From Epiperipatus broadwayi (lineage: Eukaryota; Onychophora; Udeonychophora; Euonychophora; Peripatidae), in contig JAQFVV010006274.1 of assembly GCA_028023455.1 (NCBI GenBank), positions 2,294,001 to 2,358,000 of the forward strand: DNA of 64,000 nt, written 5' to 3'. Both the position numbers and the translations under genes were made by a program. Every line of letters starts with the position of its first letter. The first letter of the stretch is position 1. The notes under the pieces are model-generated. The model saw only the letters and a program-made list of their open reading frames with translations, had not been told where the DNA came from and did not search any database. Positions 23,396 through 35,438 of this stretch are shown one piece after another.

Positions 23396-24157
23396 TTACA
23401 CACACAGTCTGCATTATATAAATGATAGACTATTTACTACAGAAAATTCAAAATATTTGTATATATTTTATTTGAATATACTTATTTTTAAAAATACAAA
23501 GTTAAGAATTTAGTAATATTGGTAAAAATGAAGATAGGATAGGTAATGCTCTGCCAACTTCATAGTATAGAATTTTTGTGATATTTTAATAATTTTAAAG
23601 CATAATTTATAGCTTTATGATGATTTAACAATAATTCATTCTGGTTTTAGAAATGAAGTTCAATTAAACAATATTTTGTTTTTCTTTTTACCAGCATTGT
23701 AGTAATCATCCAATAAGAAAAAAATACTATCAAAAGTTTGCAATTTATTTAAATAAACAACGAATTCTTCCAATATGAATTAGTTGTTATGTAAGTTTTG
23801 ATTATGAAAGAAGTATACACGAAGAATTATATTTTTTCCATTTTTTGGACGGGCACCCAATAGGGAAACATATATATTTTAAAATTGCTGATTTTTTTTT
23901 TTTTTTGCAAACAAATGAAAATTTACATGGAAAAATTGTATTCTTAAACTTATAGCAAAAATAAAAGCTGATAGCAATGAATATATCACTTTACTCACTG
24001 CATGATTTATTGGGAGACATTTAGAAAAAAAATATCACCAGAATTAGATGCTGTATGTTTTACAATATTATCAAAATCATTTAACTTTCAATAAAAACCA
24101 TGCCCTTAGCAGTCATTTGTTTTCAAATCTTTATAAAGACTAGTCAAGCATTGATCA

Positions 24158-24220
24158 TCTGGTAGTTAGCATAGCAGCCTTTCAAGGCACTGGCTTCACT
24201 TCCCGGTCAACACATTTGAC
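24158..24220 (+). repeat. tRNA-derived SINE-like fragment
   Basis: TGGTAGTTAGCATAGCAGCC resembles an A-box/D-arm, followed by TTTCAAGGCA and then GGCTTCACTTCCCGG, a degenerate B box, at tRNA-like spacing. It is a relic, not a gene. Confidence 0.4.
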
Positions 24221-24924
24221 ATATGAAAAAAAAAGACATGGATTCTAATTACAAAAGCTTTTTCTTTTTATTATAAGGTGACTTTCAAGAAGGAGGAATT
24301 TAAATGGACCAAAGAAATTAAAAATAGTTATTTTTGACTAAGCAGAAAACCAATTTTGTTAATTTGACTTAGAGCTTTCAAAATTATAGTTTGTCAGATA
24401 GTTTTGAAAAACTCTATGATTCAAACATATCACTTCGAGGGGGAAATGGCAACATATTTATGTTAAAATATAAACTTATTGGAAGGATGGGATGGAAAAT
24501 GATTTTTAGAAATGTTTATAATTACAGATTATTTTATAATTGAAAATAACCTTCCCAAAGATTTAATTGTAAGTCATAATTAATCATCTGAAGTATTTGA
24601 AGACAGTTTCAAAATACTTTCCTTTGCACATTGATTGTAAAAAATTAAGTTGAGCTCATAAACCATACACATTTGAAATTAAAAAAAATCAGTCATCTTC
24701 ATCTGTCATTAAAAGCTCAAGAAGAATTTGCAAACTATTCATTTACAACTTTTAAACTTAAGTTTCTAAAAAAATCATTAAATAAGTTTTGAATTAGGGT
24801 TAGAACAAAATTTCTGAAATGGCCCTAAACATATATTTGCTATTTTATATTAAATATTTATGCAAATCAATTTTCTTGGCATTTATGATTATAAAATCAA
24901 ACTCAATTCTGAAAAATATTGAAG
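24221..24924. other. AT-rich intergenic sequence
   Basis: No gene or repeat recognised. Confidence 0.5.
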
Positions 24925-25435
24925 ATATTCTATATTGTATCAAATATTCAGCCAAGATTTAATTCTTCATGTAATAATATAGATAAAAAAACATTTTTAA
25001 TGTTAAATGCTTTTATTGACAGTGCACTAAAAATAAAAATAAAATGTTTCTTCAACCACAAATTGAAGTGTTTAGATTTAACTTTAAATAAAAGCTTGAG
25101 GGGTGTGTGTCCAGAAATTAATTAAATCAATCCCTATTTTTTTATAACAAGGGATTGACTTAATTAATTTCTGGACTCTTCCTTCCAATGCTTTTATTTC
25201 AAGTTAAATCTAAAAACTCCAGTTGTGGTTGATGAAACAATTATTTTATTTCTTTTTAGTGCACAGTCATTATAAGCATTTAATAAAAAATATCTTTCTT
25301 ATTTATAAGTTTTAGTATTGGCACAGACAATGAAAATGTAAAACTATATTTTATTTTAAATTGGCTGGACACTTATAGTTGATATATATAGAACTTGTTA
25401 TAAAAATAGGGATTTTCTTAATTAATTTCTGGACA
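24925..25435. repeat. Large imperfect palindrome (foldback), about 500 bp
   Basis: The arms mirror around about 25133. GTCCAGAAATTAATTAAATC (25108) faces GACTTAATTAATTTCTGGAC (25156-25175). Moving outward, AAATAAAAGC/GCTTTTATTT, TAGATTTAACTTT/AAGTTAAATCTA, ACCACAA/TTGTGGT and GTGCACTA/TAGTGCAC pair in the same order. The motif TTAATTAATTTCTGGAC occurs a third time at 25419-25435, suggesting that it is a terminal motif of the element. No coding capacity. Confidence 0.8.
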
Positions 25436-25477
25436 TAAGAAATATCTAATGACTTATATAGACAAAAGTATGTATAT

Positions 25478-25802
25478 ACTAAATATATATTTAGTATGTG
25501 TACATACTTATATATGCATAATAATTCAATAACTAAGTTTTATATTTAAAATTGCTTGACAGTTTTTATTTTAAAACAGTTTGTTTTTAAAAAAATTATA
25601 AAAAAAATTTATGATCATTGTTTAAAAAAATTATAGTTTTTTTTTTAGCTTTTCACAATAGTTTTAAATAATGGGAGTTTTTTTTATTTAAGCTTTTTTT
25701 TAAAAAAAAAGTTTTAAAATAAAAACTTAAAACAATTTTAAATAGCACACTTAGTTACTGATTTATTATAGATATGTAATTATGTACACATACTAAATAT
25801 AC
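25478..25802. repeat. Second palindrome, about 325 bp, directly downstream
   Basis: Left arm TATATTTAGTATGTGTACAT (25485), AACTAAG, ATATTTAAAATTG and TTTTTATTTTAAAAC faces GTTTTAAAATAAAAA (25711), CAATTTTAAATA, CTTAGTTACTGA and ATGTACACATACTAAATATA (25772-25791). The centre is a run of A/T tracts that are themselves self-complementary. It is 40 bp from the previous palindrome, so one may have inserted beside the other. Confidence 0.75.
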
Positions 25803-27290
25803 ACATTAAGAGTTTAAAATAGTTCTTAAAATGTTATTAAATTGAAGGGGAAAAAATTAAATTGACCTCTTGCAACCATTATTTAAATCAAATAAAAATT
25901 CTAAGAATAATTGTTTAGTACAATTTGTAAAATTATTTAATATTTTTCATATTTTTTCTACCCTTTGTTTCATATCTACCAAACTAGTTAACATACTGAA
26001 AAGTGTTTCACATGGATTAATGTGATATAACTTAGTTATATATCAATTTTCAAGCAATTATTTTGAATTCAAATATATTATAATAGTAACTTACAGTTGT
26101 TATTATTGGTCTAACATGTTTTATCTCTTGTGAAATTATTTATAAATATAAATTTTTATTTGACTATTTTATTATGTAACATATATGTACTATTTATATA
26201 TACATTTAAGTTTTAAATAATATATACCTTAAGCTTTTGAGTAAAATGCCAGATTTGAAGTTAAGAATAAATACTTATATGTTTTTTTATTTTATTATTA
26301 AATCTTTAATGTCAGTGGAACAATTGATAGTTGAATTAAACATGAACTTATATAACATATCAAGTAGATTCGTTCGTGTCTCTGAAAAATAATAATAAAC
26401 GAAAGAAAAATTAAAATATTTTTTCTTCTAAAAACTAGTTCATTTTTCTTTTCTATCAGTACTACTATTTAGCGATTGGAATTTAAATAGTAATCTTTAA
26501 ATTAAAAATAAAACTAATTCTGTGTGATTCAAAGTCTGCAAGGAAAAATATTTAATTATTTTACTTAATCTTAAAGGAATAGCAATATAAAGGAAACAGA
26601 ACGTCTGTTTAAGTTTTGAAACTACGTTGTTTTAACTCTTCCCATTATTCTTCGGATATATATAAATTTAAGATAATTATATATATTAAGGATAAAACAA
26701 TGTGCACTGAGTAGTACACTCATTATATCGTAAAAGGTTTCGAAACCAACCTTGCATGCTATTTTAAAAATATTTTGAAATATTTGAATATATAGAACGT
26801 CTAGTGATAATAGAGAAATGAAGATTAAGAACATCTACATTCGAAGAATATTTATTTTATTTCACATTAATCCGGTCATTGGATGTTATTAACAGTTTAT
26901 CGTTTAAGGATAAATGGAATCATCATTGTACAAATGGATTGGTGATATGCTTCGTAAGAGATCTTCATTGGGATGATGAACTATAGACTTCAATATCTAC
27001 TCTCAACTCTCTTATAACTAAGTTTCCTTTATTATTTATTTACATATATTATAATAATGCTTATATTATTTTAATATGTTTATTATTATTATTATTATCT
27101 TTATTTCAAATTTGGCATCGCATCATATATATCTTAAAAGGAAAGCTTGTTTTAATCAGTCATTTCACATGTCCAGACTAATGAAAGCATGATTTTACAA
27201 TAGTCAATTTTATAGTATCATATTCCAAAAGTTAAAGAATATATTAAATAGATTTACCATCATGGCAATACATTGTTTTTTTAAAATTTT
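25803..27290. other. AT-rich sequence with a mild CpG-retaining patch
   Basis: CpGs are relatively common at about 26360-26970, as in the candidate promoter segments at 11260 and 41860, but no exon or splice pattern is convincing. The minus-strand frame at 26622-26834 is not recognised. A (TTA)n patch lies near 27080-27100. Confidence 0.35.
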
Positions 27291-28487
27291 ACAGAGCATT
27301 ATAGGAAGTTGATTTAGTTGGTAGAAATTATTTCTCTGTGTTGTAATACTTTATTTAATTTGTTAAAAAAAATAGCACCTTTGTATAAAAGGCATCTCAA
27401 TATCTAAGTCCACCTTATTGCCTTACATTTTAAGCAGACAATCTTCTAAACTAAATTGGAGTTTTTCTTCACTGGATAATTTTTAAAAAAATTAGATTCA
27501 ATAAATACATTTTATAGTTGTCTTTTGAATTAATAAAAATAGCACAACCATTAGTATACTTTAAATCTAAAATCCAAGAAAATGAAATTCTTGCTTTCAC
27601 TTTGAATAGATTCAATATCTCATCTTGATTTCTGATTTATTAAAGCATCTATAAATGTTCATTGCATTATAAAAATCAAAAACAATATTGGAGAAGATAC
27701 ATTTTTGTTTACACATCAGGTTTCATTTGTAAGGCTTCAGATTTTCCACTTGTAATAATAACATTTCCTCTTATTCTAGAAACTGTATAATATCAATATT
27801 ATATATATATATATATATATCATTCTTATATTCTTGACATTTTTATTACATTTGCCTGGGAACAAAAATCATGTCTATAGTTATTATTGATTCTCTAAAA
27901 CCACATTGAGTCTCTAGTAATCATTCATTTATAACTTATTCAATAAAATACTTCAAAGTACCAATGCTTTAGCAGATAATAGTGATATTCAAGGTAATTA
28001 CTGCAATATTGTTTATCCCCTTTATTTTTAATAATTAAAACAATAGAGCTATTCTTATAATCAGGTGGCACAACTTCATGAATTTATATATACTTAAAAA
28101 ATTGCAATATTTTGAATTTTACTACCTCTAAGTTTTTAAAATTTCTCCAGATATTTCATCAAGACCTGCAACCTTTCCATTTTTAAAATGGCAAAGAACT
28201 ATTTTGCTTATACTAAACTATATATTTTTGTTCAAATTAAATGAGTATATAGAATTGATGTTATTAAAAATTGTCATCTTAATTCTTGTATCAATATTAA
28301 AAAATGAATTACTCCTTCCATTTATTCAAAATATTGTTATAATATGAGTGTTATTGCTGGATTTAACAGTATTGTGAAACCTTTTTCAGGTCCATATGTT
28401 GCTTTTCATGTATCAAAAACGTCTAGTTACCAGGATCCTTTTTTTTGTAATTTTAATCCACCAATTATATTTAAGTCTTACCATTCT

Positions 28488-28935
28488 ATTGCCACCTAAT
28501 GCAAGTCACAATAATCAATAAATTCTAGGATGTTAGTGCAATCCTATATAGTGCCTATTTATCCAATGCCCCTAGACTAGTTTCTAGCTAATGGCTTTTG
28601 CCTTAGATCTGAGAGCACTTCATGTATACTTTTGAATCTAATGCATTTCTTCAGCAACCATATTTTAACATTTTAGTTAACTATAAAACTATAAGCCAAA
28701 CTGAAAATACAATAATGTTTTCAAACCAAACTGATGAAATCTATAAACTAGTCTGAGAATATTGGATAAGTAGGCATTAGATAAAGAATTTGATGCAGTA
28801 ACCTTCTAGCATTGACTGATTACTATGGCTTGCACTAAGTGGCAATATTGTATGGAGAAAGTTGCTACTATGTTAACAGATTGTGTATTCATAAGAAATG
28901 GTAATCACATGAAGTTATTTTTAAACTTCTTATCA
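28488..28935. repeat. Foldback family B, copy 1
   Basis: Left arm ATTGCCACCTAATGCAAGTC (28488) faces GGCTTGCACTAAGTGGCAAT (about 28828-28847). Inward, CTATTTATCCAAT/ATTGGATAAGTAG and GACTAGTTT/AAACTAGTC also pair. The right side extends beyond the left arm through TTCATAAGAAATGG to 28930. It lies inside the LINE at 27300-29900, so it is younger than that LINE. It contains hammerhead-like sequence. Confidence 0.75.
28724..28778 (+). ncRNA. Degenerate hammerhead-like motif, foldback B copy 1, right arm
   Basis: The plus strand reads CCAAACTGATGA, a shortened stem II, TAAAC in place of GAAAC, then the palindrome ACTAGT, C, and a returning strand ending ATTGGAT. The core CTGATGA and the cleavage-site C are present, but the stem II side is broken. 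Together with 47838-47896 it suggests an ancestral hammerhead. Confidence 0.35.
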
Positions 28936-29900
28936 ATATTTGATCTGCTTTCAAATCTTATTATTCTACTAAGCAGAAAATGATGTTGGAAAAACAGTCA
29001 TTATTTCTTCTTTTTAGTGCACCCAAAAGTAGATTTAGTTGTATTCATAACACTCCTTAAGAAGAATTTCATGCCTTAAACATAGTAATCCCAAAGTATA
29101 AATTATCAATGTTAGTATTTAACAGATATTGAAATTTATTATGTATAATAGATTCTATCAATTTTCTTGTTAATTAGATTGGAATAAAACCTAATTTTTG
29201 ATCCACCAGTTTAATCTTGGTGCCTACTAATATGTGATTTATCCACCAATCTACACTAGTATATGCTTTAATAATATAAAGCTTTTTTAATTCAGACTCC
29301 CAACTAGAATGTTATATATTAAATGACAATATAGATGCATCATATTTTTAATAGTATTTTTTTTGCCTAAACAAAGTGTTGATAGTAGTCAGTCTTTATG
29401 CAAAAATTCAATATCAGCATATTATTTGAACCTGTAGCACCAATTTGCCATTATTTCCAATAGCTTTTGGTCAAAACCTATCATTTGCACTCTAACATGG
29501 AAAAAAATATGATCATTTAATGGTATTACTTTAATCATGTTATCCAGCAAGAATAAAAGATTTTTTTTCTGAATCTAACATTGGAGTAGATGTGCACTAA
29601 TAAAATAAAAATAGATACCATCATGAAAGAAAAGTTTTAATACTATTAGTTTTTAATTGAGAAATTTCAAGAATAAAAAAATACAATTAAACTTTACAAC
29701 AAATCCAGCACCATATATTTTTCTTCCATTGCTGATCTATCCTTCTAAAAACTTGTAGTTATCTATTTATCCAATTAAACTGTCATTCTCTGAAAGACTT
29801 AGAGAAAGTGTATCAAACTTAAATCTTGACAACTTAGCCAAAAGTTTTTCATTTTGTTCTGGTCTTGCAGAAAGTAAAGTTTATATATTCAATACACTTA

Positions 29901-31387
29901 CTGCCATCATCTCCTGCTTTATCTCTACTGCTCACAATATTATTTTTATTATTTTAATCAAAATATTTCAAGTATGTCAACCTAGCCAAATTGTTCAATA
30001 CAGACAATTTTAAAATAACATTATCTATGTCATTTCCATTTTTGTGATAAGTAGAGAAACTCTAAATAAATTTGTCTAAACACAAATCTATACCCAGATG
30101 AAATATCAGTCTAATCTAATTCTAACCAGAACTTTTTAATGAGATTTGGAGTCAGACTTTCTGTGAGTATAATTAAAGTATGAACTAATGGTTACACAAA
30201 CACACAATTCTATTGTCACAATTTATATAGGGATATGACTAATGGCATATGAAGCTCCTGCTGACAAGGCCTTACATTAATTCAAATGAGTAGGAAGAAA
30301 AGGAAGATAGAAAATATATACAGGAAACAATACCTTTTCTTTAATGAACCAATATATTGCCTTACAAGGCAACAGAAAGTACCCTATTCACAGATAATCT
30401 TCATACATAAAGGATATGCCATTATTCACCATCTGCAGAATTCTTCAGTAGCTTGAATATGGTAACAGATAATATTTTGTTCTCAAAAAATATGTTTATG
30501 TTGCATTAAATGCATTTTAGAAGTCATTAGAATATTTTTTTCAATGCTTATAATTATTTTTCTCAGGTTGTTAGATCAAAGTATTCTAAGTTTGAGTTAT
30601 TAGTAAATATTATTTTCTAATTCAATTTAATTTTCACTCCCAAAAGTGGTTTCTAGCTTTTATAATGCAATACAATCTGATAATCACCGAAGACTTAATT
30701 TTACTATAGATGGTTTAGAATGATCTTATAACCATGGAACTAAGTTAATTGGCTAAGGTTTGAAATAGCTGAATAATTATTGATTATTCAATTTTACTAT
30801 AGATGCTTTAGAGTGGAAAACTGCTCCGACTTATAGCAGTATTTAGTAAATTGAATGAATCAAAATGATATTGTGTTGATTATGTAATAATATTAATTCT
30901 AAAATTATTTCTGAAAAAAAAAAAATTCTGTCTAGATAGATGCTTTTAATTACCTTGTTTTAAAAAACATAATCCTATACTACATTGAATATCTTAAATG
31001 TTTTTATTGGACATTAATAAAAAAAATATTTCTTTTTAAAAGTTATATACTTCTAAAAACGTAAGATGCTCTTAAAACCTATTATTCATGGATTTTAATC
31101 TTAATTTCCAAATATTGAAAAGCTTATCATCTTTATAAAACATTACTAACGATTTGATTTGATGATTGACTTGCTATCAAATGTTTCCATTTATAGAAGG
31201 ATATCTGAAAAAAAAAAGAAAAACAATACTTAAACATAAGTTATATTTCTAAATTATCTTATTGACTAAAATTATGTTAACTATGAATATTAATATAAAG
31301 GTAAGCTATGGACAAACAACTATAGGTATGTAATATCTCAAAAAGTACACATAAAAGCTGTACTATAGTACAATAATATTTTATTTT
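29901..31387. other. AT-rich intergenic sequence
   Basis: No gene is recognised. AATTTTACTATAGATG.TTTAGA recurs at about 30698 and 30790, a diverged tandem pair. Confidence 0.45.
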
Positions 31388-32507
31388 AAGGTCAATGTAT
31401 TGATTTTTATTTTATCAACACAGATTATTATGAAACCTTTATTTTAGTTAAATATAGCTAGTTACTCATTTGTGAATGGATAGGTAGTTTGACTGTGGAT
31501 CAGCACAAAAAAATCAATTTCAATTACCTGTCTAAAAAAAAGATTCTTAAGCTTAAACAAAAACGAATCCCATGTTGGTTAAAACTACTTTTTCTGTAGT
31601 TGAAGATTTTTAAACAAAGTCCAAATTTTTTATGTGCAGATCCATAGGAAACTCAACTACTATTCAGTCATGATCATATCATTTTCATACTTTTCAACCA
31701 TTATCATTCTACTGGAGAATAAAGATGTCTCCAAGTTTAATTCAGTTTCTCTAATGTCTAGTCTCTCTTCACCACATCAAAACAGCAAATGTTCTTATTT
31801 CATCCATCTACCTCACATAAAGTTTCTTTCTAGGTCTTTTACAGTCTCTTGGAATCCATTTTAAAGCATCACTTATCCATCTATTAACAGATGTTAGTCC
31901 AACTCAATTTCATTTTAGTCTCTTAATTCTTTCACTAATGTTCAGTGATATATTTGTTTTTGTTTTTACTCATGAAATACTTCTTGTTACTCCTAACATA
32001 CATTTTTTTCATTTTTTAATAAGTGATTTAAAGTCTTTGTATTAATCTTCTGTTAAATATCCAAGTTGCAGGGTCAAACTTTAAATATCATCAATAGATG
32101 GGTTAATAGACTTGGGAATCAATAAAATATTAAATATGCAAATACTAATTAATGCAGAATTAATAAGATGTAATCACTAAATTAATAAAATTGTCCAATC
32201 ATTGTTTATATTAATTGTAATACATTAATATACATATATGAACATAAAAAAATTTGGAACTTATTTAAAAATCTTCAATTACAGAAAAATATTTTAAACC
32301 AATATTGGGTTTATGTTTGGATAAGCTTAAGAATTTTTTTTAGATAGGTGATTGAAAATTGATTTCTTGTACTGATCCACAGTCAAACTAACTATTCATT
32401 CACAAATGAGAAACTAGCTAGCTATATTTAACTAAAATAAAATTTTTACAATAATCTGTGTTGTTAAAATAAATACCAATACATTGACCTTAAAATAAAA
32501 TATTGTT
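31388..32507. mobile_element. 250-bp inverted repeats enclosing an RTE fragment
   Basis: Left arm 31388-31622 and right arm 32258-32507 are reverse complements at clearly more than chance. TAAGGTCAATGTATTG (31388) faces CAATACATTGACCTTA (about 32480-32495), GTTTGACTGTGGATCAG faces CTGATCCACAGTCAAAC, and TTCTTAAGCTTA faces TAAGCTTAAGAA. Between them is 630 bp, of which about 31671-32095 is the 3-prime end of an RTE element. It may be a composite foldback that captured RTE sequence, or an RTE insertion into a foldback loop. Confidence 0.8.
31671..32095 (-). pseudogene. 3-prime fragment of an RTE LINE (third copy)
   Basis: It matches 4035-4440 and 15045-15370 block by block on the plus strand: CAACCATTATCATT, TCTCCAAGTTTAATTCAG, CTTATTTCATCCATCTACCT, TTTACAGTCTCTTGGAAT, CTTCTTGTTACTCCTAACAT and ATCCAAGTTGCAGG. 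It encodes the remains of the C-terminal ORF2 region on the minus strand. It starts at the same 3-prime terminus as the longer copies, as expected for 5-prime-truncated LINE insertion. Confidence 0.82.
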
Positions 32508-32525
32508 TATATCAATTTAAGATAT

Positions 32526-32646
32526 TAATATATATATAATCATCAAGTGAAATATATATATATAGTAACCATTTGGCAACATAGCTATATATATATAATC
32601 ATCAAGTGAAATATATATATATAGTAACCATTTGGCAACATAGCTA
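32526..32646 (+). repeat. Near-perfect tandem duplication, period 59 bp
   Basis: TATATATATAATCATCAAGT continuing through GAAATATATATATATAGTAA and CCATTTGGCAACATAGCTAT occurs twice in direct succession with no visible mismatch in the non-AT part. Very recent slippage between TA tracts is likely. Confidence 0.9.
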
Positions 32647-32649
32647 TGT

Positions 32650-33384
32650 TAAATATAATTATATAGTTGGTAGCACACTTCTCAAGTTTAAGTATAGAAT
32701 TATTTAATTAATAGTGAAAATAATGTTTAATTTTCTCATGCATATTTTTTATAATAATAATGGGTTTTCAATTAACTAGATATTTTTAAGTCCCAAAGTG
32801 ATAAAATGAGAATTCACAAACATTAAATTTGTTAAATAATAATATGATTTTAGTATGGGAATATTTTAATAAGTTATAAATGATTGTAGAAGGAAGAGAA
32901 AACTATAAAAGAATGTAAACAATTCACTCTCTTCAGTAATTATAATTAATTAGTAGTTTTAATTTAAACTATGAAAATGTACTAAGAAAAAAGTAATTTT
33001 CTCTTTTTTGAAAATTATTTAATAAATATTAGTTTTAACCTTAAAAAAAAAGTTATGTTTAATAATATTTTTAAAAAGAAAAAAAATAAGATTTTAATAC
33101 TTTTGGCAAATTTAATTTTTAATTAGTCAGAATTTTTTTTCTTTTCTCTTTGTCTTGTTTTTCTTTTTTGCAAGAATTTTTATTAGAGATGAATATCAAT
33201 AATTTTATGATGTTAATTTAAGTTCTTGACTGGTTTTTCAATGTTAATGCTTAAGGAGGGAAATAGATGAATAATTGTGTTTGCAAAAATTTGCTTAATT
33301 AGTTGTTAAAAAAATATTATGTTAGAAGCAGATTGTGATTATCTTATAGGCAATATTGTTCTAGAAAAAAATAGGGATGTGAAT
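32650..33384. other. AT-rich intergenic sequence
   Basis: Nothing recognised. Confidence 0.5.
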
Positions 33385-33895
33385 AAGTCACAAGACCCAA
33401 GGGACTGCTAAGAAGATTATTCTTAACTTAACTATTGAAGAGAACAGTCAAGTCTTAATCAAGATGCTAAAGAAAATAGAAATAGAAGTCTCAACTAAGC
33501 TATTGCATAGTACAGTAAAAGTTTTAAACCAATTTTTAGCATACTATGAGTTTCATCATAAAAATGGTTTCTATGAAAAAAGCCATGTCATAAGTTAGCT
33601 AGAATCTAGACATCATCTTGCTCCAAGTAACATGACTTTACTGGAATAAAATATAGAGAAATTACTCCCTAAAGTAATCTACAGCCATGCCTTCAACCAA
33701 GAACACAAGTCTCTGTATGTGTTGGTGTGACCTGGAAATTTTAGTGGAAAGAAATGAATTTATTTTTTAACCTGGAAATACTGAATATCAGGAAAAGGAC
33801 AAATTAATCATGTTCATGTGTAGAAGCCTCAAAGAAGAAAATTCAACTGAAATTATAATTGGAAAGGCCTCCACAGAACAATCAAACCATGGTTA
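33385..33895 (+). pseudogene. Tc1/mariner-like transposase remnant
   Basis: With frame shifts the plus strand reads TAKKIILNLTIEENSQVLIK then IEVSTKLLHSTVKVLN, KNGFYEKSHVIS, PKVIYSHAFNQEHKSLYVLV and PGNFSGKK. This follows the order of Tc1-like transposases: N-terminal helix-turn-helix (PR.TTKR.D..I...), V-S-x-x-T-V, a KKP-L-I-S segment, then W-x-K-V-I-W-S-D-E-S (here KVIYSHA, so the catalytic Asp is lost). No terminal inverted repeats were found. The resemblance is moderate. Confidence 0.5.
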
Positions 33896-35284
33896 AATGT
33901 ATTTTTTATGTATACCCTGTGTTTTTATTAACAGTGAAAAAATATTTTTTTTATATAAGAGTAAATCATTTTTTGTGTGTAAAAATTAATAATTTTAAAT
34001 ATTCTTATTAATGTTTCAAATTGTGAAACATAGGTTTTTTTTAATTCATTCAACTTTTTCTTAAAATTATGAAAAAGTTTTCTTTTTTAAATATAATTTT
34101 TTTAAATTTTATTTAATTTTTGGAACATGTTTTTTTCTTTTCATTCATTTCCCCCCTCTTTAAACATAACAAAAGATTAATTAAGATAAGTCAAAGGTTG
34201 TAATCTTTGATTTTTTTGAAAATGTTGTTTTTCCAAATTGTAGTTATTTCATAGAAATAACTTAATGAATTAAAAGTTAATTTAATAAATAGAAATCAAC
34301 TGATTAATATAGTTTTTATGAAACTAAATTTTATTTTTTTGATGAAATAAATGTATAAAATTTCATACTATCATGCTATTTTCTTTTATTTATTGTTAAT
34401 CAGTTAGTTATTAAATAATTGTTTTAAAAATATTTTTTAGTCTTAATATCTTTAGTCCTTCTATTAATCTGTTACATGAATTGGCAGTGTGTTTGACTTT
34501 ATTTCAAGACAGCTTAGTGTTTTAGGGTCTTTTAAAAATTATTCTTATGAATTATTTAAAGTAACTTAGAATAAGCTGCTTTATTTATTTATCTTTTGCT
34601 CACAGTAATAGTATATAGAATTCTTGCTTCCTGAGCTAGATTAGAGCATAACAGTTAGTTATATAGAGTAGGGGTTTGTCTAGTGTTTGGACTCCAGATA
34701 ATTCTGGATGGCCCAAAAATATATTATTTAAAGTCCAGACACTACATTTTATTTATTATTAATTAGAAATTAAGTTTACAGTTGGCTAGTATATTAGTGG
34801 TACTACATAGTTAGGGCATTGATGATGATCAATATGTTTTAGCACCTCAGCACTATTTGATTTTTTATATAATTTGATGAGATGGCACCTGTGTCTGTGC
34901 ATCCAAATTATTGTGTTATTTTGCTATTATAAGTTTGGCAGTGGCTAATTAATTAGCCTGATCTCTAATAGACCTATTTCAAATCCAATCACAAAGTTGA
35001 CTGTTGATTTTTATTGTTGATCATTTATGATGATGAATGATTATTGTCCTTTTCTGTAATGCTGGGTGATCTTATAATTAGTTCTTTGCTGATATCTCAT
35101 GCTCATTATATTCATTATCATTCCTTTTATATTTAATTTTATATTTTGTTTATTTGGGGATGATGATCATTTCCCATCTCCTCATAATTCAGTCCTAATG
35201 TGGTATACTGTTACAAATGACTACTTAATTGTGGGACCTTGTAACCTCAGATTTTCATTTATTACACCCTTCCCTCATTTTCTA
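33896..35284. other. AT-rich sequence, no gene shown
   Basis: A 16-bp inverted repeat (TGTCTAGTGTTTGGACT pairing with AGTCCAGACACTACA) lies at 34677-34752. The open frame at 35099-35311 runs into the PLE and is not recognised. Confidence 0.45.
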
Positions 35285-35430
35285 TATTGTTACAAGGTAT
35301 ATTATTTATGAATATAAAAATAAATAATGAACACCACCCTCTTAGACTTGTGATCATTTTTGGTGGAATGTATTACCAAGAAACTTCCAAATTTGTCACA
35401 CAATTATATAAAGAAGAATTGGGTTTTGGC

Positions 35431-35438
35431 AAACATAT
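35431..35438. repeat. Target-site duplication, left (AAACATAT)
   Basis: Eight bases before the TIR element, matched by AAACATAC at 36347-36354 (7 of 8). With the insertion and one copy of the duplication ignored, the PLE frame continues (LGFGKH then IKLSFEF), which fixes the duplication length at 8 bp. Confidence 0.85.

Larger units (their letters stand above)
27300..29900 (-). mobile_element. Second LINE: APE endonuclease + RT, heavily decayed (craniofacial-development-protein-2-like type)
   Basis: Minus strand from 5-prime: AKLSRFKFDTLSLSE near 29850-29780, NTLFRQKK and WWINHILVGTKIKL (the W-x-D-H-x-L-V endonuclease box with D changed to N) at about 29390-29190, GKVAGLDEISGEIL at 28185-28139, IKNKGDKQYCSNY near 28022-27994, MIFVPRQ near 27873-27853, and a FKVKARISF..ILDLKY segment near 27610. 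This order is that of the widespread animal LINE whose protein is often called craniofacial development protein 2-like. The catalytic DD pair reads TN. A foldback B copy (28488-28935) splits it between endonuclease and RT. It is not the same family as the RTE copies. Confidence 0.72.
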
